DNA of 64,000 bases, taken from Phyllobacterium myrsinacearum (GTDB lineage: Bacteria > Pseudomonadota > Alphaproteobacteria > Rhizobiales > Rhizobiaceae). How positions within the stretch are numbered: the first letter of the stretch is position 1; each line of letters starts with the position of its first letter. Under the pieces are notes generated by a model. That model worked only from the letters and a program-made list of their open reading frames with translations, ran no database searches and was not told the origin of the DNA. Position numbers and translations under genes: made by a program. Location: the NCBI RefSeq assembly GCF_002980555.1, contig NZ_PVBT01000002.1, positions 434,001 through 498,000 of the forward strand. Reading direction: 5' to 3'. This document shows, piece by piece, positions 8,269-16,367 of the stretch.

Positions 8269-9285
8269 ATGGCACTTTCACGCTCTTTTTTTCACACGGC
8301 TTCTTTTGCTGTTCTGATGGCCGCCAGCACATTGGGTGCCGGATCCGCCGCTCATGCCGATGACAAGATCACCATCATGGTGGGCGGCTATGAAAAGCAC
8401 ATCTATTTGCCTGCAAAGCTTGCCGAAGCGCTCGGCTATTTCAAGGACGAAGGCCTGGATGTTGAGCTGCTCAACGAACCGGCCGGTGTCGATGCCGAAA
8501 ACCAGCTGCTGGCAGGCGCCGTCCAGGGCGTTGTCGGTTTCTATGATCACTGCATCGACCTGCAGGCCAAGGGCAAGCTCGTCGAATCGATCGTTCAGTT
8601 CAGTCAGGCGCCGGGCGAAGTCGAACTGGTTTCGACCAAACACCCCGAGATCAAGTCTGCAGCGGACTTCAAGGGCATGAGCCTCGGCGTTACCGGGCTT
8701 GGTTCCTCCACCAATTTCCTCACGCAGTATCTGGCGTTCAAGAGCGGCTTGCAGCCCGGAGAATTTACATCCGTGCCGGTCGGTGCCGGTGCAACCTTCA
8801 TCGCCGCCATGCAGCAGGACAAGATCCAGGCCGGCATGACAACGGAGCCGACAATCTCGCGCATGCTCAAGACCAAGGAAGCAAGCGTCCTGATCGACAT
8901 GCGCTCGGTTGAAAGCACGCGGGCCGCGCTCGGCGGAACCTATCCTGCCGCGTCGCTCTATATGGAAACATCATGGGTCGATGCACACAAGGAAACGACG
9001 CAGAAGCTTGCCAATGCTTTCGTCAAGACCTTGAAATACATCAACACCCACAGTGCGGATGACATTGCCGACAAGATGCCGAAGGATTTCTACGTCGGCG
9101 ACAAGGAAGGTTATGTAAAGGCGCTTGCCGATGGCAAGGCCATGTTTACCGCCGATGGCATCATGCCTGCGGATGGCCCGCAGACCGTGCTCAACGTTCT
9201 GTCGAGTTTCTCCAAGAACGTCAAAGGCAAGCAGATCGATCTTTCCAAGACCTTCACGTCTGAATTTGTGAAAGCTGCCAAATAA
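8269..9285 (+). CDS. NitT/TauT-family ABC transporter substrate-binding protein
   Basis: A 338-residue secreted protein with a signal peptide ending near ...GAGSAAHA. The mature part begins KITIMVGGYEKHIYLPAKLAEALGYFKDEGLDVELLNEPAG, the NMT1/SsuA/TauA-type pattern used for sulfonates, nitrate, pyrimidine precursors and similar ligands. It is the first gene of a three-gene importer with the ATPase at 9389 and the permease at 10225. The start at 8269 is preceded by GAGGACGGAACA. The ligand cannot be assigned: no metabolic gene or riboswitch accompanies the operon. Confidence 0.92.
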   Translation: MALSRSFFHTASFAVLMAASTLGAGSAAHADDKITIMVGGYEKHIYLPAKLAEALGYFKDEGLDVELLNEPAGVDAENQLLAGAVQGVVGFYDHCIDLQAKGKLVESIVQFSQAPGEVELVSTKHPEIKSAADFKGMSLGVTGLGSSTNFLTQYLAFKSGLQPGEFTSVPVGAGATFIAAMQQDKIQAGMTTEPTISRMLKTKEASVLIDMRSVESTRAALGGTYPAASLYMETSWVDAHKETTQKLANAFVKTLKYINTHSADDIADKMPKDFYVGDKEGYVKALADGKAMFTADGIMPADGPQTVLNVLSSFSKNVKGKQIDLSKTFTSEFVKAAK

Positions 9286-9298
9286 CCTTTCCGAGCCT

Positions 9299-9330
9299 AT
9301 CGCTTCCGGCCGCCAGCGGCTGGAAGCGAT
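9299..9330 (+). other. Intercistronic stem-loop after binding-protein gene
   Basis: An almost perfect inverted repeat: ATCGCTTCCGGCC.. against ..GGCTGGAAGCGAT, about 14 pairs with one G-U pair and a loop of about four bases. No T-run follows. It sits 14 bases after the stop of the binding-protein gene and before the ATPase gene, where such hairpins commonly protect the upstream mRNA and lower downstream expression. Confidence 0.6.
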
Positions 9331-9388
9331 CCTTTGGTATCGGGCATTGCGTGCACGCCCGTTATTCAGCACGCCCCAGGTATTTGCC

Positions 9389-10207
9389 ATGAAAGAGAAT
9401 GCATCCCAGACCCCTGCCATTGAACTGATCAATGTCAGCCGCCGCTTTGTTTCACCGACCGGCAAGTCGCTGACCGCCTTGCGCGATTTCAACATGGTGG
9501 TCGAACCCGGTGAGTTCGTCGCCGTAGTCGGGCCGACCGGCTGCGGAAAGTCGACAACGCTCAATCTTGTCACCGGACTTGCCCGGCCAAGCGCCGGCGA
9601 AGTGCGCCTGATGGGCGGCCCGGTCAATGGTATCGATCCGAGGGTCGGCTTCGTCTTCCAGACCGACGCCCTGTTCCCATGGCGCAATGTCATTGACAAT
9701 GTCATGGCCGGCCCGCTCTTCCGGGGAAAATCCCATGCGGAAGCCACCCGCAGCGCCAGGGACTGGCTCGCCCGCGTCGGCTTGTCCCGCTTCGAGCAGC
9801 ATTATCCGCACCAGCTTTCGGGCGGCATGCGCAAGCGTGTGTCCCTGGCCCAGACCTTCATCAATGAACCCGAAATTCTGTTGATGGACGAGCCGTTCTC
9901 GGCATTGGACGTGCAGACCCGCACCGTGATGCATGAAGAGCTGTTGCGCCTGTGGGCGGAACGCAAGGCATCGGTCATCTTTGTGACGCACGACCTTGAA
10001 GAGGCTGTCGCCCTTGCTGACAAGGTCTATGTGCTGACCGCCGGACCTGCAACGGTGAAATCCGTCTATCCCATCAATCTCCCGCGTCCGCGCGTGGTTG
10101 CTGACATTCGCTACGAGCCCCGTTTCATCGAATATTGCCGCACGATCTGGGAAGATCTGCGCGACGAAGTGGAAATGAGCTATCGCCGCGCCAGTCAGGC
10201 AGCCTGA
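9389..10207 (+). CDS. NitT/TauT-family ABC transporter ATPase
   Basis: The 272-residue cytoplasmic ATPase has every ABC motif in order: Walker A GPTGCGKST (about 50), Q-loop VFQTDALFPW, signature LSGGMRKRVSLAQ, Walker B ILLMDEPFSALD and the switch histidine in VTHDLEEAV. The LSGGMRKR signature with FPW after the Q-loop is typical of the SsuB/TauB/ThiZ subgroup. The frame is open upstream to a GTG at 9347, but the ATG at 9389 matches the family length. It powers import together with the permease, which begins 17 bases later. Confidence 0.95.
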   Translation: MKENASQTPAIELINVSRRFVSPTGKSLTALRDFNMVVEPGEFVAVVGPTGCGKSTTLNLVTGLARPSAGEVRLMGGPVNGIDPRVGFVFQTDALFPWRNVIDNVMAGPLFRGKSHAEATRSARDWLARVGLSRFEQHYPHQLSGGMRKRVSLAQTFINEPEILLMDEPFSALDVQTRTVMHEELLRLWAERKASVIFVTHDLEEAVALADKVYVLTAGPATVKSVYPINLPRPRVVADIRYEPRFIEYCRTIWEDLRDEVEMSYRRASQAA

Positions 10208-10224
10208 ACCGGAGGAATATCATC

Positions 10225-11103
10225 ATGACCGATACCCCATTGGAAAACATGGCTCCGATTTTCCGCGCCGGAACCTCGGATGCAGAAATAGAGGCTGCCG
10301 CTCTCAAGGCGATGCAACGCCGCAAACAGGCTGTGCTGTTCTGGCGGCTGGTCATTCTGGTCGGCATTCTCGGCGCCTGGGAACTTGCAGCCAACAGGCT
10401 CTGGATCGATCCGTTTTTCTATTCCAGCCCAAGCGGCATTGTCATGCGCCTGTATGAATGGATCACGGAAGGCACCGCCGAAGGATCGCTCTGGTTCAAT
10501 CTGTGGGTTACCATGGAAGAAGCGCTGATCGGCTTTTTCGCGGGCTCCATTGCCGGCGTTCTGGTTGGCATCGGCCTTGGCCGCAACCAGTTTCTCTCTG
10601 ACATTTTCTCGGTTTATATCAAGGCGATCAACTCGATCCCGCGTGTTGTTCTTGCCCCCATCTTCATCATGATCATGGGGCTGGGACTGGCATCCAAAGT
10701 GGCGCTGGCCTTCATCATGGTGTTCTTCGTGGTGTTTGCCAACGCGTTCCAGGGCGTTCGCGAAGCCGACCGCAACATGATTGCCAATGCCCGCATTCTC
10801 GGGGCATCCAACTGGCAGGTGACGCGCACGGTGATCGTGCCATCGGCGATGAGCTGGATTTTCGCCAGCCTTCACGTCAGTTTCGGTTTTGCCATCATTG
10901 GTGCCATCGTCGGTGAATTTGTCGGTGCACGCTTTGGCATCGGCCAGTTGATCTCGATTGCCAAGGGCACATTCGATGCAGCCGGCATGTACGCCGCCAT
11001 CATTCTGGTGATGCTTGTCACGCTGCTGGCGGAAATGATCATGACCATGATCGAAACCCGGCTGGCAAAGTGGCGCCCGCAGCAGCACACCGACATGCAG
11101 TAA
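10225..11103 (+). CDS. NitT/TauT-family ABC transporter permease
   Basis: A 292-residue inner-membrane protein with six predicted helices. The conserved cytoplasmic coupling loop EADRNMIANARILGASNWQVTRTVIVPSA is the BPD_transp_1 EAA motif of SsuC/TauC-type permeases. The ATG at 10225 follows a strong GGAGG ribosome-binding site and is 17 bases after the ATPase stop, so the three genes form one operon. Transcription ends against the oppositely oriented histidine kinase gene at a shared hairpin. Confidence 0.95.
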   Translation: MTDTPLENMAPIFRAGTSDAEIEAAALKAMQRRKQAVLFWRLVILVGILGAWELAANRLWIDPFFYSSPSGIVMRLYEWITEGTAEGSLWFNLWVTMEEALIGFFAGSIAGVLVGIGLGRNQFLSDIFSVYIKAINSIPRVVLAPIFIMIMGLGLASKVALAFIMVFFVVFANAFQGVREADRNMIANARILGASNWQVTRTVIVPSAMSWIFASLHVSFGFAIIGAIVGEFVGARFGIGQLISIAKGTFDAAGMYAAIILVMLVTLLAEMIMTMIETRLAKWRPQQHTDMQ

Positions 11104-11119
11104 TTCGGCATGCCAAGGA

Positions 11120-12565
11120 TCAAGACAGGACCGGCTCGCTCCGGTCCTGTTTTACTGTTGGCAGCTTGATGTCCACGGTCAATCCCCCGCTCGGGGATGT
11201 GCCCAAATTCACCGTGCCATCGGCGCCGTCGACGACTTCCTTGACAATGGCAAGGCCGAGCCCGCTGCCCTCGGGCTGCACGTCCATGACGCGGTAAAAC
11301 CGCTCGAAAACCTTCGCTCTTTCATCATCAGGTATACCCGGCCCGTTGTCTTCGACACGAAGGTGCACCCATTCGTCACCCTTGGAAACGGCAACCGTGA
11401 CAGTGCCGCCAACCGGCGTGTAGCGCAGGGCATTGTCGATGAGATTGACAATCATCTCGGACAGCATCGGGCCATCGCCCTCGACGAAAGCCGGTTCGCT
11501 TGCCTCGAAGCCGAGATCGATCTGGCGGCGCAAGGCGGTTTCGGCATAGGTGTCGAGGACCTGCCGTGTTGCCGCGGTCATGTCGACCCTGTCGCGCCGC
11601 GGCCTGCGGCTGCCCGGCTCGGCGCGTGACAATGTCAGCAGCTGGCTGGCAAGGCGTGCGAGCTGTTTCGTGCTCGACCGGAGAGCCTGCAAGGCTTCGT
11701 TGCGGCGCTCGTTGTCCTGTTCCCGCGCGGCGAAGCTTGCCTGGGTTGCGACCAGGGTGAGGGGCGTGCGCAACTGGTGTGCCGCGTTGGAGACGAACCG
11801 CCTCTGTGCCGCCATCTGGCTTTGCACGCGCTCCATATAATCGTTGAGGGCGTGGACCAGGGGGCGCAGTTCGGTCTGCACGGTTTCGGGCGAAAACGGA
11901 TCAAGCCGCTCCCGTCCCTGTTCGCGCACCGCATCGCGCAGGCGCAGGACCGGGGTGAGCCCGCGCTGCAGCCCGACAATGGCGACAAAGCCGGCCACGA
12001 GAACCAGAAGCACCTGTTTGGTGAAATCCGACAGCCAGAGCCTTTGCCGCATTGCCCGTTCGCCATTCAGCGTCACCGCGACCGACACGGACACTTCGGC
12101 ATCGCGCGCCAGGCCGATGACCGGGTGGTTCAGCGTCAGTACGCGCACTGGAGCGCCTCTGAACACCGCATCCTCGCCCACCTGTTCCTTCTTGGGTTCG
12201 GGCAGGTTGTCGAAGCCGGAGACAAGGGTTCCCCATGCCGTCAGTACCCGGTAAAAAACCTGGTCGCCGTGGCCGATATCGAACATCTCCAGCGCAGCGG
12301 GTGGAATATCCACGGCAACCGTGCCGTTGTTGGTGTCTACCGTCACCGCTTCGGCGATCACCCGGGCTGACGCCAGCAGCAGCTGATCGCTGATCAGATC
12401 GGCGGTGGCCTCGGCCGATTGAAAGCTGATGACGAGATTGACGCAGATCACGCCGATCAGCGGAAGAACGATCCACAGCAGAAGCTGGACCCGCAAGCTC
12501 TCGCTGAGCCGTTTCCACAAACGGCGGGATTTCGATGGGGCTCGGGTCTTGCCGTCATTCGCCAT
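11120..12565 (-). CDS. TctE-like sensor histidine kinase
   Basis: The 481-residue protein has a membrane helix near residues 27-48, a periplasmic domain of about 130 residues (2CSK_N type, with ADLISDQLLLASARVIAEAV at its start), a second helix near 183-200, a HAMP-like linker, the phosphorylated H-box RRFVSNAAHQLRTPL (His263) and an ATPase domain with NLIDNALRYTP, VEDNGPGIPDDE and GSGLGLAIVKEVV. The arrangement is that of TctE/QseC kinases, of which TctE senses tricarboxylates. The gene overlaps the upstream response regulator by 11 bases, so translation is probably coupled. No tctABC transporter is nearby, so the ligand is unknown. Confidence 0.93.
   Translation of the reverse strand: MANDGKTRAPSKSRRLWKRLSESLRVQLLLWIVLPLIGVICVNLVISFQSAEATADLISDQLLLASARVIAEAVTVDTNNGTVAVDIPPAALEMFDIGHGDQVFYRVLTAWGTLVSGFDNLPEPKKEQVGEDAVFRGAPVRVLTLNHPVIGLARDAEVSVSVAVTLNGERAMRQRLWLSDFTKQVLLVLVAGFVAIVGLQRGLTPVLRLRDAVREQGRERLDPFSPETVQTELRPLVHALNDYMERVQSQMAAQRRFVSNAAHQLRTPLTLVATQASFAAREQDNERRNEALQALRSSTKQLARLASQLLTLSRAEPGSRRPRRDRVDMTAATRQVLDTYAETALRRQIDLGFEASEPAFVEGDGPMLSEMIVNLIDNALRYTPVGGTVTVAVSKGDEWVHLRVEDNGPGIPDDERAKVFERFYRVMDVQPEGSGLGLAIVKEVVDGADGTVNLGTSPSGGLTVDIKLPTVKQDRSEPVLS
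11125..11153. terminator. Bidirectional hairpin between convergent operons
   Basis: Perfect 10-bp inverted repeat ACAGGACCGG / CCGGTCCTGT with a 6-base loop, followed on the plus strand by TTTTA. It begins 22 bases after the permease stop and lies in the last codons of the minus-strand histidine kinase. It fits a rho-independent terminator for the importer operon. The minus-strand side has no T-run, so termination there is less certain. Confidence 0.7.
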
Positions 12566-13223
12566 GGCGCAAAAGATAACCCATGCCGCGCAATGTTGCG
12601 ATTTTCACCGAACTGCCTTCCAGCTTCTTGCGTACCCTGTGAACATAAATCTCTATGGCATTTGCATCGGCCAAATCGTTGAAACCGAAGACACTTTCGC
12701 ACAGAACGGTTTTGCTGACCGTTGTCCCCGCCTTGAAGATCAGGTGCTCCAGCACCGCATGCTCGCGCGGTGTCAGCGACATGAGCTTGCCGGACAGAAA
12801 AAACTGCCGCGTCCTGCCGTCGAACAGCAATTCACCCAGCTCGATCTCGGGATTGGCCCGGTTGTGTCCGCGCCGGAGCTGGGCCCGGATACGCGCTTCC
12901 AGTTCGGCGATCTCGAAGGGTTTGGCCAGATAGTCATCGGCGCCTTCATCAAGCCCCGCAACCCGCCCGCCAAGGCTTGCATTTGCGGTCAGTATGATGA
13001 CCGGAACGGTACTGCCGCTCTTGCGCAAGCGCCGCAGCACGGTCATTCCGTCCATTTTGGGCAGGGACAGATCGAGAATGACAAGGGCATAGTCGGCAAC
13101 CCTGAGCGCATGGTCGGCATCCTCGCCATTATAGACCGTATCGACGGCATAATGGGCCTGCCGCAGTGCTTTATCGAGCCAGGATGCCAAATCACGATTG
13201 TCTTCAACGAGGAGTATGCGCAT
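12555..13223 (-). CDS. OmpR-family response regulator (TctD-like)
   Basis: The 222-residue protein carries a receiver domain with the acidic pocket (LLVEDN), the phosphoacceptor Asp51 in VILDLSLPKMDG, the conserved Thr/Lys (LTAN and LAKPF), and a C-terminal winged helix ending in IEIYVHRVRKKLEGSSVKIATLRGMGY. It is the first gene of the two-gene signalling operon and is partner to the kinase that overlaps its 3' end. Targets are not visible. The neighbouring NitT-type importer is convergent, so it is not an obvious divergent target. Confidence 0.95.
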   Translation of the reverse strand: MRILLVEDNRDLASWLDKALRQAHYAVDTVYNGEDADHALRVADYALVILDLSLPKMDGMTVLRRLRKSGSTVPVIILTANASLGGRVAGLDEGADDYLAKPFEIAELEARIRAQLRRGHNRANPEIELGELLFDGRTRQFFLSGKLMSLTPREHAVLEHLIFKAGTTVSKTVLCESVFGFNDLADANAIEIYVHRVRKKLEGSSVKIATLRGMGYLLRHGE

Positions 13224-13459
13224 AGGTGCAGGATATACTACGGCCGCAGAAATTTACCAATGCGCGTGGATTTTTTGCGGGCGAACAGGATTCCTGTGTC
13301 TCGCCAGCACGGGGATTCATGATAAGAGCGCCAGGTGTGGAAAAGAGCCGCAGGTACAGACCCAATCTTTACCACAATCATACCTGCGTGACATTCCTGC
13401 CTGTACAATTCGAGCGCATGCTTCCCCTATGCTTTCGGTCAAGAATGGAGACGTACTTT

Positions 13460-14446
13460 ATGAGCTTTCCCGCGGTATCTCGCTTGGCCGCAATGCTGGT
13501 CATTGGCATTGGCATCGGTGGTTTTCTCGGGCAAACGGCCGACGCTGCCAATGAGGTGCTGGTGCCGCCGGGCAACCGTTCCGGGATGCAGCCGCCAATT
13601 CCCAAGACATCGGCGGACCGGGCGAAGGCGTTCAACACAACCTATGACGAAAAATACAAGCAGATCATTGCGCTGCTGACGCGCGAGACAAAGCTGGTTG
13701 CCCAGATCAAGGAAGCAGCCCGCGCCTATCATATCGATCCCATTCACATCGTTGGTGCGCTGGTCGGGGAGCATACCTACAATGTGAGTGCCGTCGGCAA
13801 GGTGCAGACCTATTATGTGAAGGCGCTGGCCTATGCCAATGCGGATTTCTCCTTCCGCTACAAGGGCGTCACGATCCAGGCTTTTGTCAAAAGGCCCGAA
13901 TTTGCCGCGTGTGCCGCGCTGACGGCCAGCGCCGAGCTGTGGAATTGCCGTGATCAGGTCTGGGACGACCGGTTTCGCGGCAAGACTGTCGATGACGTGG
14001 CCTATGAACCCATTTCGCTTCAGCGGGCATTCTTCCAGCCGTTCTATGGTGGTCAGACGTTTGGCCTTGGCCAGATAAGCCCGCTGGCGGCCCTGGAGGT
14101 CACGGACCTTGTCTCGCAGGTCAGCAAGCTTCCAAAACTTTCCCCCGATCAGCCTCAGGCGGTTTATCGCGATGTCATGGATCCCGACCGCAGCGTCGTC
14201 TACATCGCGGCAATCGTGCGCGATGCCATTGATGCCTATGCGGCGCAGGGCTTCGACATTTCAAAAAATCCCGGCATCACGGCGACGCTGTACAATGTCG
14301 GGCAGCCACGGCGCCGGGCCGCAGAGTTGCGGCAGGCGATCGCAAGCGGGAGCAACCGCAAATATCCGGTCGAAAACTATTATGGCTGGCTGATCAATGA
14401 AAAACTCGACGACCTTGAAGGTATTCTTCAATCGAACGGGCAATGA
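13460..14446 (+). CDS. DUF1402 periplasmic protein, lytic-transglycosylase-like motifs
   Basis: Starting at the ATG at 13460 (GGAG nine bases upstream) the protein has 328 residues with a signal peptide ending near QTADAA. It matches my recollection of DUF1402 proteins of Brucella and rhizobia. The body shows three short motifs in the order seen in Slt-type lysozymes: a Glu in GALVGEHTYN (E104), GLGQISPLAALEV (from G202) and TATLYNVG (about 278). This suggests peptidoglycan cleavage, with E104 as the acid residue, but the resemblance is by eye only. Longer in-frame starts upstream lack a leader peptide. It is convergent with the cysteine peptidase gene. Confidence 0.75.
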   Translation: MSFPAVSRLAAMLVIGIGIGGFLGQTADAANEVLVPPGNRSGMQPPIPKTSADRAKAFNTTYDEKYKQIIALLTRETKLVAQIKEAARAYHIDPIHIVGALVGEHTYNVSAVGKVQTYYVKALAYANADFSFRYKGVTIQAFVKRPEFAACAALTASAELWNCRDQVWDDRFRGKTVDDVAYEPISLQRAFFQPFYGGQTFGLGQISPLAALEVTDLVSQVSKLPKLSPDQPQAVYRDVMDPDRSVVYIAAIVRDAIDAYAAQGFDISKNPGITATLYNVGQPRRRAAELRQAIASGSNRKYPVENYYGWLINEKLDDLEGILQSNGQ

Positions 14447-14456
14447 CCGGTAGAGA

Positions 14457-15170
14457 TCAGTTTCTTGCCTGAAGGCTTGCGGTGGAGGCTCTCGACGCGT
14501 CTCCGCGCAGGTTGATGGAAACCCAGATATTCGGGTTTTGCTGCGACTGGCGCTTGAGGAAATTATAGCCGGTGGCGTCCCATGGCCTGACATCTTCAGC
14601 CAGATTGTCGAGGACGAAGTCACCGCGGTCGGTCTTTACCGTCAGGATCGTGTGACCTTCGTCGTTCAAATCGCGCACGATGGTCATGAGCAGCGCCTGC
14701 CGCGGAAATCCGGCGTCAAGCAGAAGCTTGCGCTTGTACAGTGCATAGATCTTGCAGTCGCCTTTGCCGTCAACCGGGTAATCCCAGTGATCCATCATCG
14801 TGCCCCAATGCTCAAGATTGCTCATGGGTTCGATGGAGGCGTTCACCTGCCGGTTGATATGTTCAAGATAAGTCCATGTTTGTGCTGTGAGTTTGACCTC
14901 GGCTGCCGGCAGGGGTGAGACATTGCATTCCTCGGGGCGGCGGCCGCAAAAATCCACCCAGCCATAGGGAACGCTCGTCTTGCCGCCGGTGGCTGCGGCG
15001 CTTGCCGGCGATGGCTTTGTGCTGCCGGGGATCGCACCGAACAGGGCTGCACGGCGCTCGAAGGAAACGGACCGGGCCGTGGCTGAGGTGGATGGGTTCG
15101 AAGAACCCGCATGCGTCAGCGATGAAAGGCCCAGAAACACACAGATCGCAACGCTCAACATACGCAACAT
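14457..15170 (-). CDS. BTLCP (LapG-family, PF06035) cysteine peptidase
   Basis: A 237-residue exported protein with a signal peptide ending near THAGSS. It has the transglutaminase-like catalytic triad of peptidase family C93: Cys139 in GKGDCKIYALYKR, His173 in DEGHTILTV and Asp188 in FVLDNLAED. LapG of Pseudomonas fluorescens, the best-known member, releases a surface adhesin when the c-di-GMP receptor LapD lets go of it. No LapD or RTX adhesin gene is in the window. The conserved triad suggests an active periplasmic protease; its substrate is unknown. Confidence 0.88.
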   Translation of the reverse strand: MLRMLSVAICVFLGLSSLTHAGSSNPSTSATARSVSFERRAALFGAIPGSTKPSPASAAATGGKTSVPYGWVDFCGRRPEECNVSPLPAAEVKLTAQTWTYLEHINRQVNASIEPMSNLEHWGTMMDHWDYPVDGKGDCKIYALYKRKLLLDAGFPRQALLMTIVRDLNDEGHTILTVKTDRGDFVLDNLAEDVRPWDATGYNFLKRQSQQNPNIWVSINLRGDASRASTASLQARN

Positions 15171-15345
15171 TGCCGCTACCCCAACACATTCTTAACAAGG
15201 AGTTAACGCCAGAATACCTGCCTCAATCAATCAAATGTTAAACAAATGGTTAACAGCGCCAAGCATGTCATGCTGCCGGGTTTCTCCGCTCGTATCGATC
15301 GGCAATGCGGTGTAGTTTCTCAGCGGTGTGGATTGCTGGACAAGG

Positions 15346-15375
15346 GTGATGGATGCATGGGGGTGCATCCATCAC
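15346..15375. promoter_or_regulatory. Perfect 12-bp inverted repeat upstream of DUF4337 gene
   Basis: GTGATGGATGCA at 15346-15357 is exactly mirrored by TGCATCCATCAC at 15364-15375 around TGGGGG. The repeat ends 54 bases before the DUF4337 start codon. No T-run follows, so it is not a typical terminator. It could be a protein-binding operator or a 5' leader hairpin. Confidence 0.6.
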
Positions 15376-15429
15376 AATTCGACCAAATTGCGAGCGATCC
15401 CATAGCATCAGGAGAATGGGAGAATCTCG

Positions 15430-15996
15430 ATGGAAGAAATCGCGTCTGAAGCCTATGAACATACCGAACATGCCGAGCATGCCCTGCACAGCGAGAATGC
15501 CTTTCTTGCCATTGTCGCGGTAACGATTGCGGTTCTCGCGGTTGTTGCGGCCGGTGTCGGGAGCCTGGAGACAATCGAGAGCGGCGGGGCGACCGCGGCC
15601 AAGACCCAGGCCGTGCTTTTCCAGAACAAGGCGACCGACAACTGGAATTTTTTCCAGGCCAAGAGCCTCAAGAAGAACATGTACGATATTGCCGCGGCGC
15701 AGGGCGGGCCGAAAGCCGCTGACTTCGCGTCCCAGTCGCAGCGCAATGAGGTGGAAAGCCAGGAGATCCAGAAAACCGCGCGGGACTTCGAGGTCAAATC
15801 GGAGGATGCCTTGCAGGAGGGCCTCGTTCATGAAGGGCGCCACCATCACCTGACCATTGCCGCGACGTTCCTGCATATAGCGATCGCGGTTGCAACCATT
15901 GCCATTATCACCGGTGGCCGCCGCTGGCCCTGGTATGCATCCATTCTTCTCGGGGTTATCGGAACAATCATTGCCGGGGCGACCTACGCGATCTGA
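15430..15996 (+). CDS. DUF4337 membrane protein
   Basis: The 188-residue protein has a His/Glu-rich N-terminus (EHTEHAEHALHSE), a membrane helix at about 25-45, a soluble helical middle with TKAAKTQ-like, NKATDNWNFFQAKSLKKNMYD and EGLVHEGRHHHL segments, and two closely spaced helices at the C-terminus. The NxATDxWxxFQAKSxK segment identifies DUF4337, whose function is unknown. A GGGAGA ribosome-binding site precedes the start. It stands alone, with the inverted repeat at 15346-15375 in its leader and the metal-resistance pair downstream. Confidence 0.85.
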   Translation: MEEIASEAYEHTEHAEHALHSENAFLAIVAVTIAVLAVVAAGVGSLETIESGGATAAKTQAVLFQNKATDNWNFFQAKSLKKNMYDIAAAQGGPKAADFASQSQRNEVESQEIQKTARDFEVKSEDALQEGLVHEGRHHHLTIAATFLHIAIAVATIAIITGGRRWPWYASILLGVIGTIIAGATYAI

Positions 15997-16065
15997 GTTG
16001 CCTTCGCTGGTTTGATTGCCCGTGTCTGAAACCACGGAGGCAACAATTCGGTTGCATTCCTGCGT

Positions 16066-16088
16066 AATATAGGGTAGGGGGGTATATT
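16066..16088 (+). promoter_or_regulatory. Candidate DmeR operator overlapping the dmeR ribosome-binding region
   Basis: AATATA at 16066-16071 and TATATT at 16083-16088 are inverted copies around a run of six G (16077-16082). RcnR/DmeR-type repressors bind G- (or C-) tracts flanked by AT-rich inverted repeats, so this is a good candidate for autoregulation. The G-tract ends six bases before the ATG and could also act as the ribosome-binding site. TAATAT at 16065-16070 could serve as a -10. Confidence 0.6.
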
Positions 16089-16367
16089 ATGTCGCATACA
16101 ACCAAAGAAAAAGCCAAACTCCTCGCCCGCATCCGCCGCCTGAAGGGGCAGATGGAGGCGGTGGAGCGCGCGCTGGAGGCGGAAGTTGCCTGCGGCGACA
16201 TCCTCAATCTCGTCGCATCCGTGCGTGGCGCGATAAACGGGCTGGTTGTCGAGCTTATCGAAGACCATATTCGCATGCATGTGGTCGATCCGGACATGGA
16301 TCCGGATGCGGAGCGGGCCCAGGGTGCCGCGGAACTCATTGATGTCGTAAGGACGTATCTCAAATGA
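16089..16367 (+). CDS. dmeR: DmeR/RcnR-type cobalt/nickel-responsive repressor
   Basis: A 92-residue all-helical protein of the CsoR/RcnR family (DUF156), with the family start LLARIRRLKGQMEAVERAL. The metal site is readable: His3, Cys35, His60 and His64 are all present at exactly the positions that bind Ni/Co in RcnR, which separates it from copper-sensing CsoR (Cys-His-Cys). Metal binding is expected to release it from DNA. The gene overlaps dmeF by four bases (ATGA). Its likely operator lies immediately upstream. The name follows the rhizobial DmeR-DmeF pair. Confidence 0.88.
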   Translation: MSHTTKEKAKLLARIRRLKGQMEAVERALEAEVACGDILNLVASVRGAINGLVVELIEDHIRMHVVDPDMDPDAERAQGAAELIDVVRTYLK

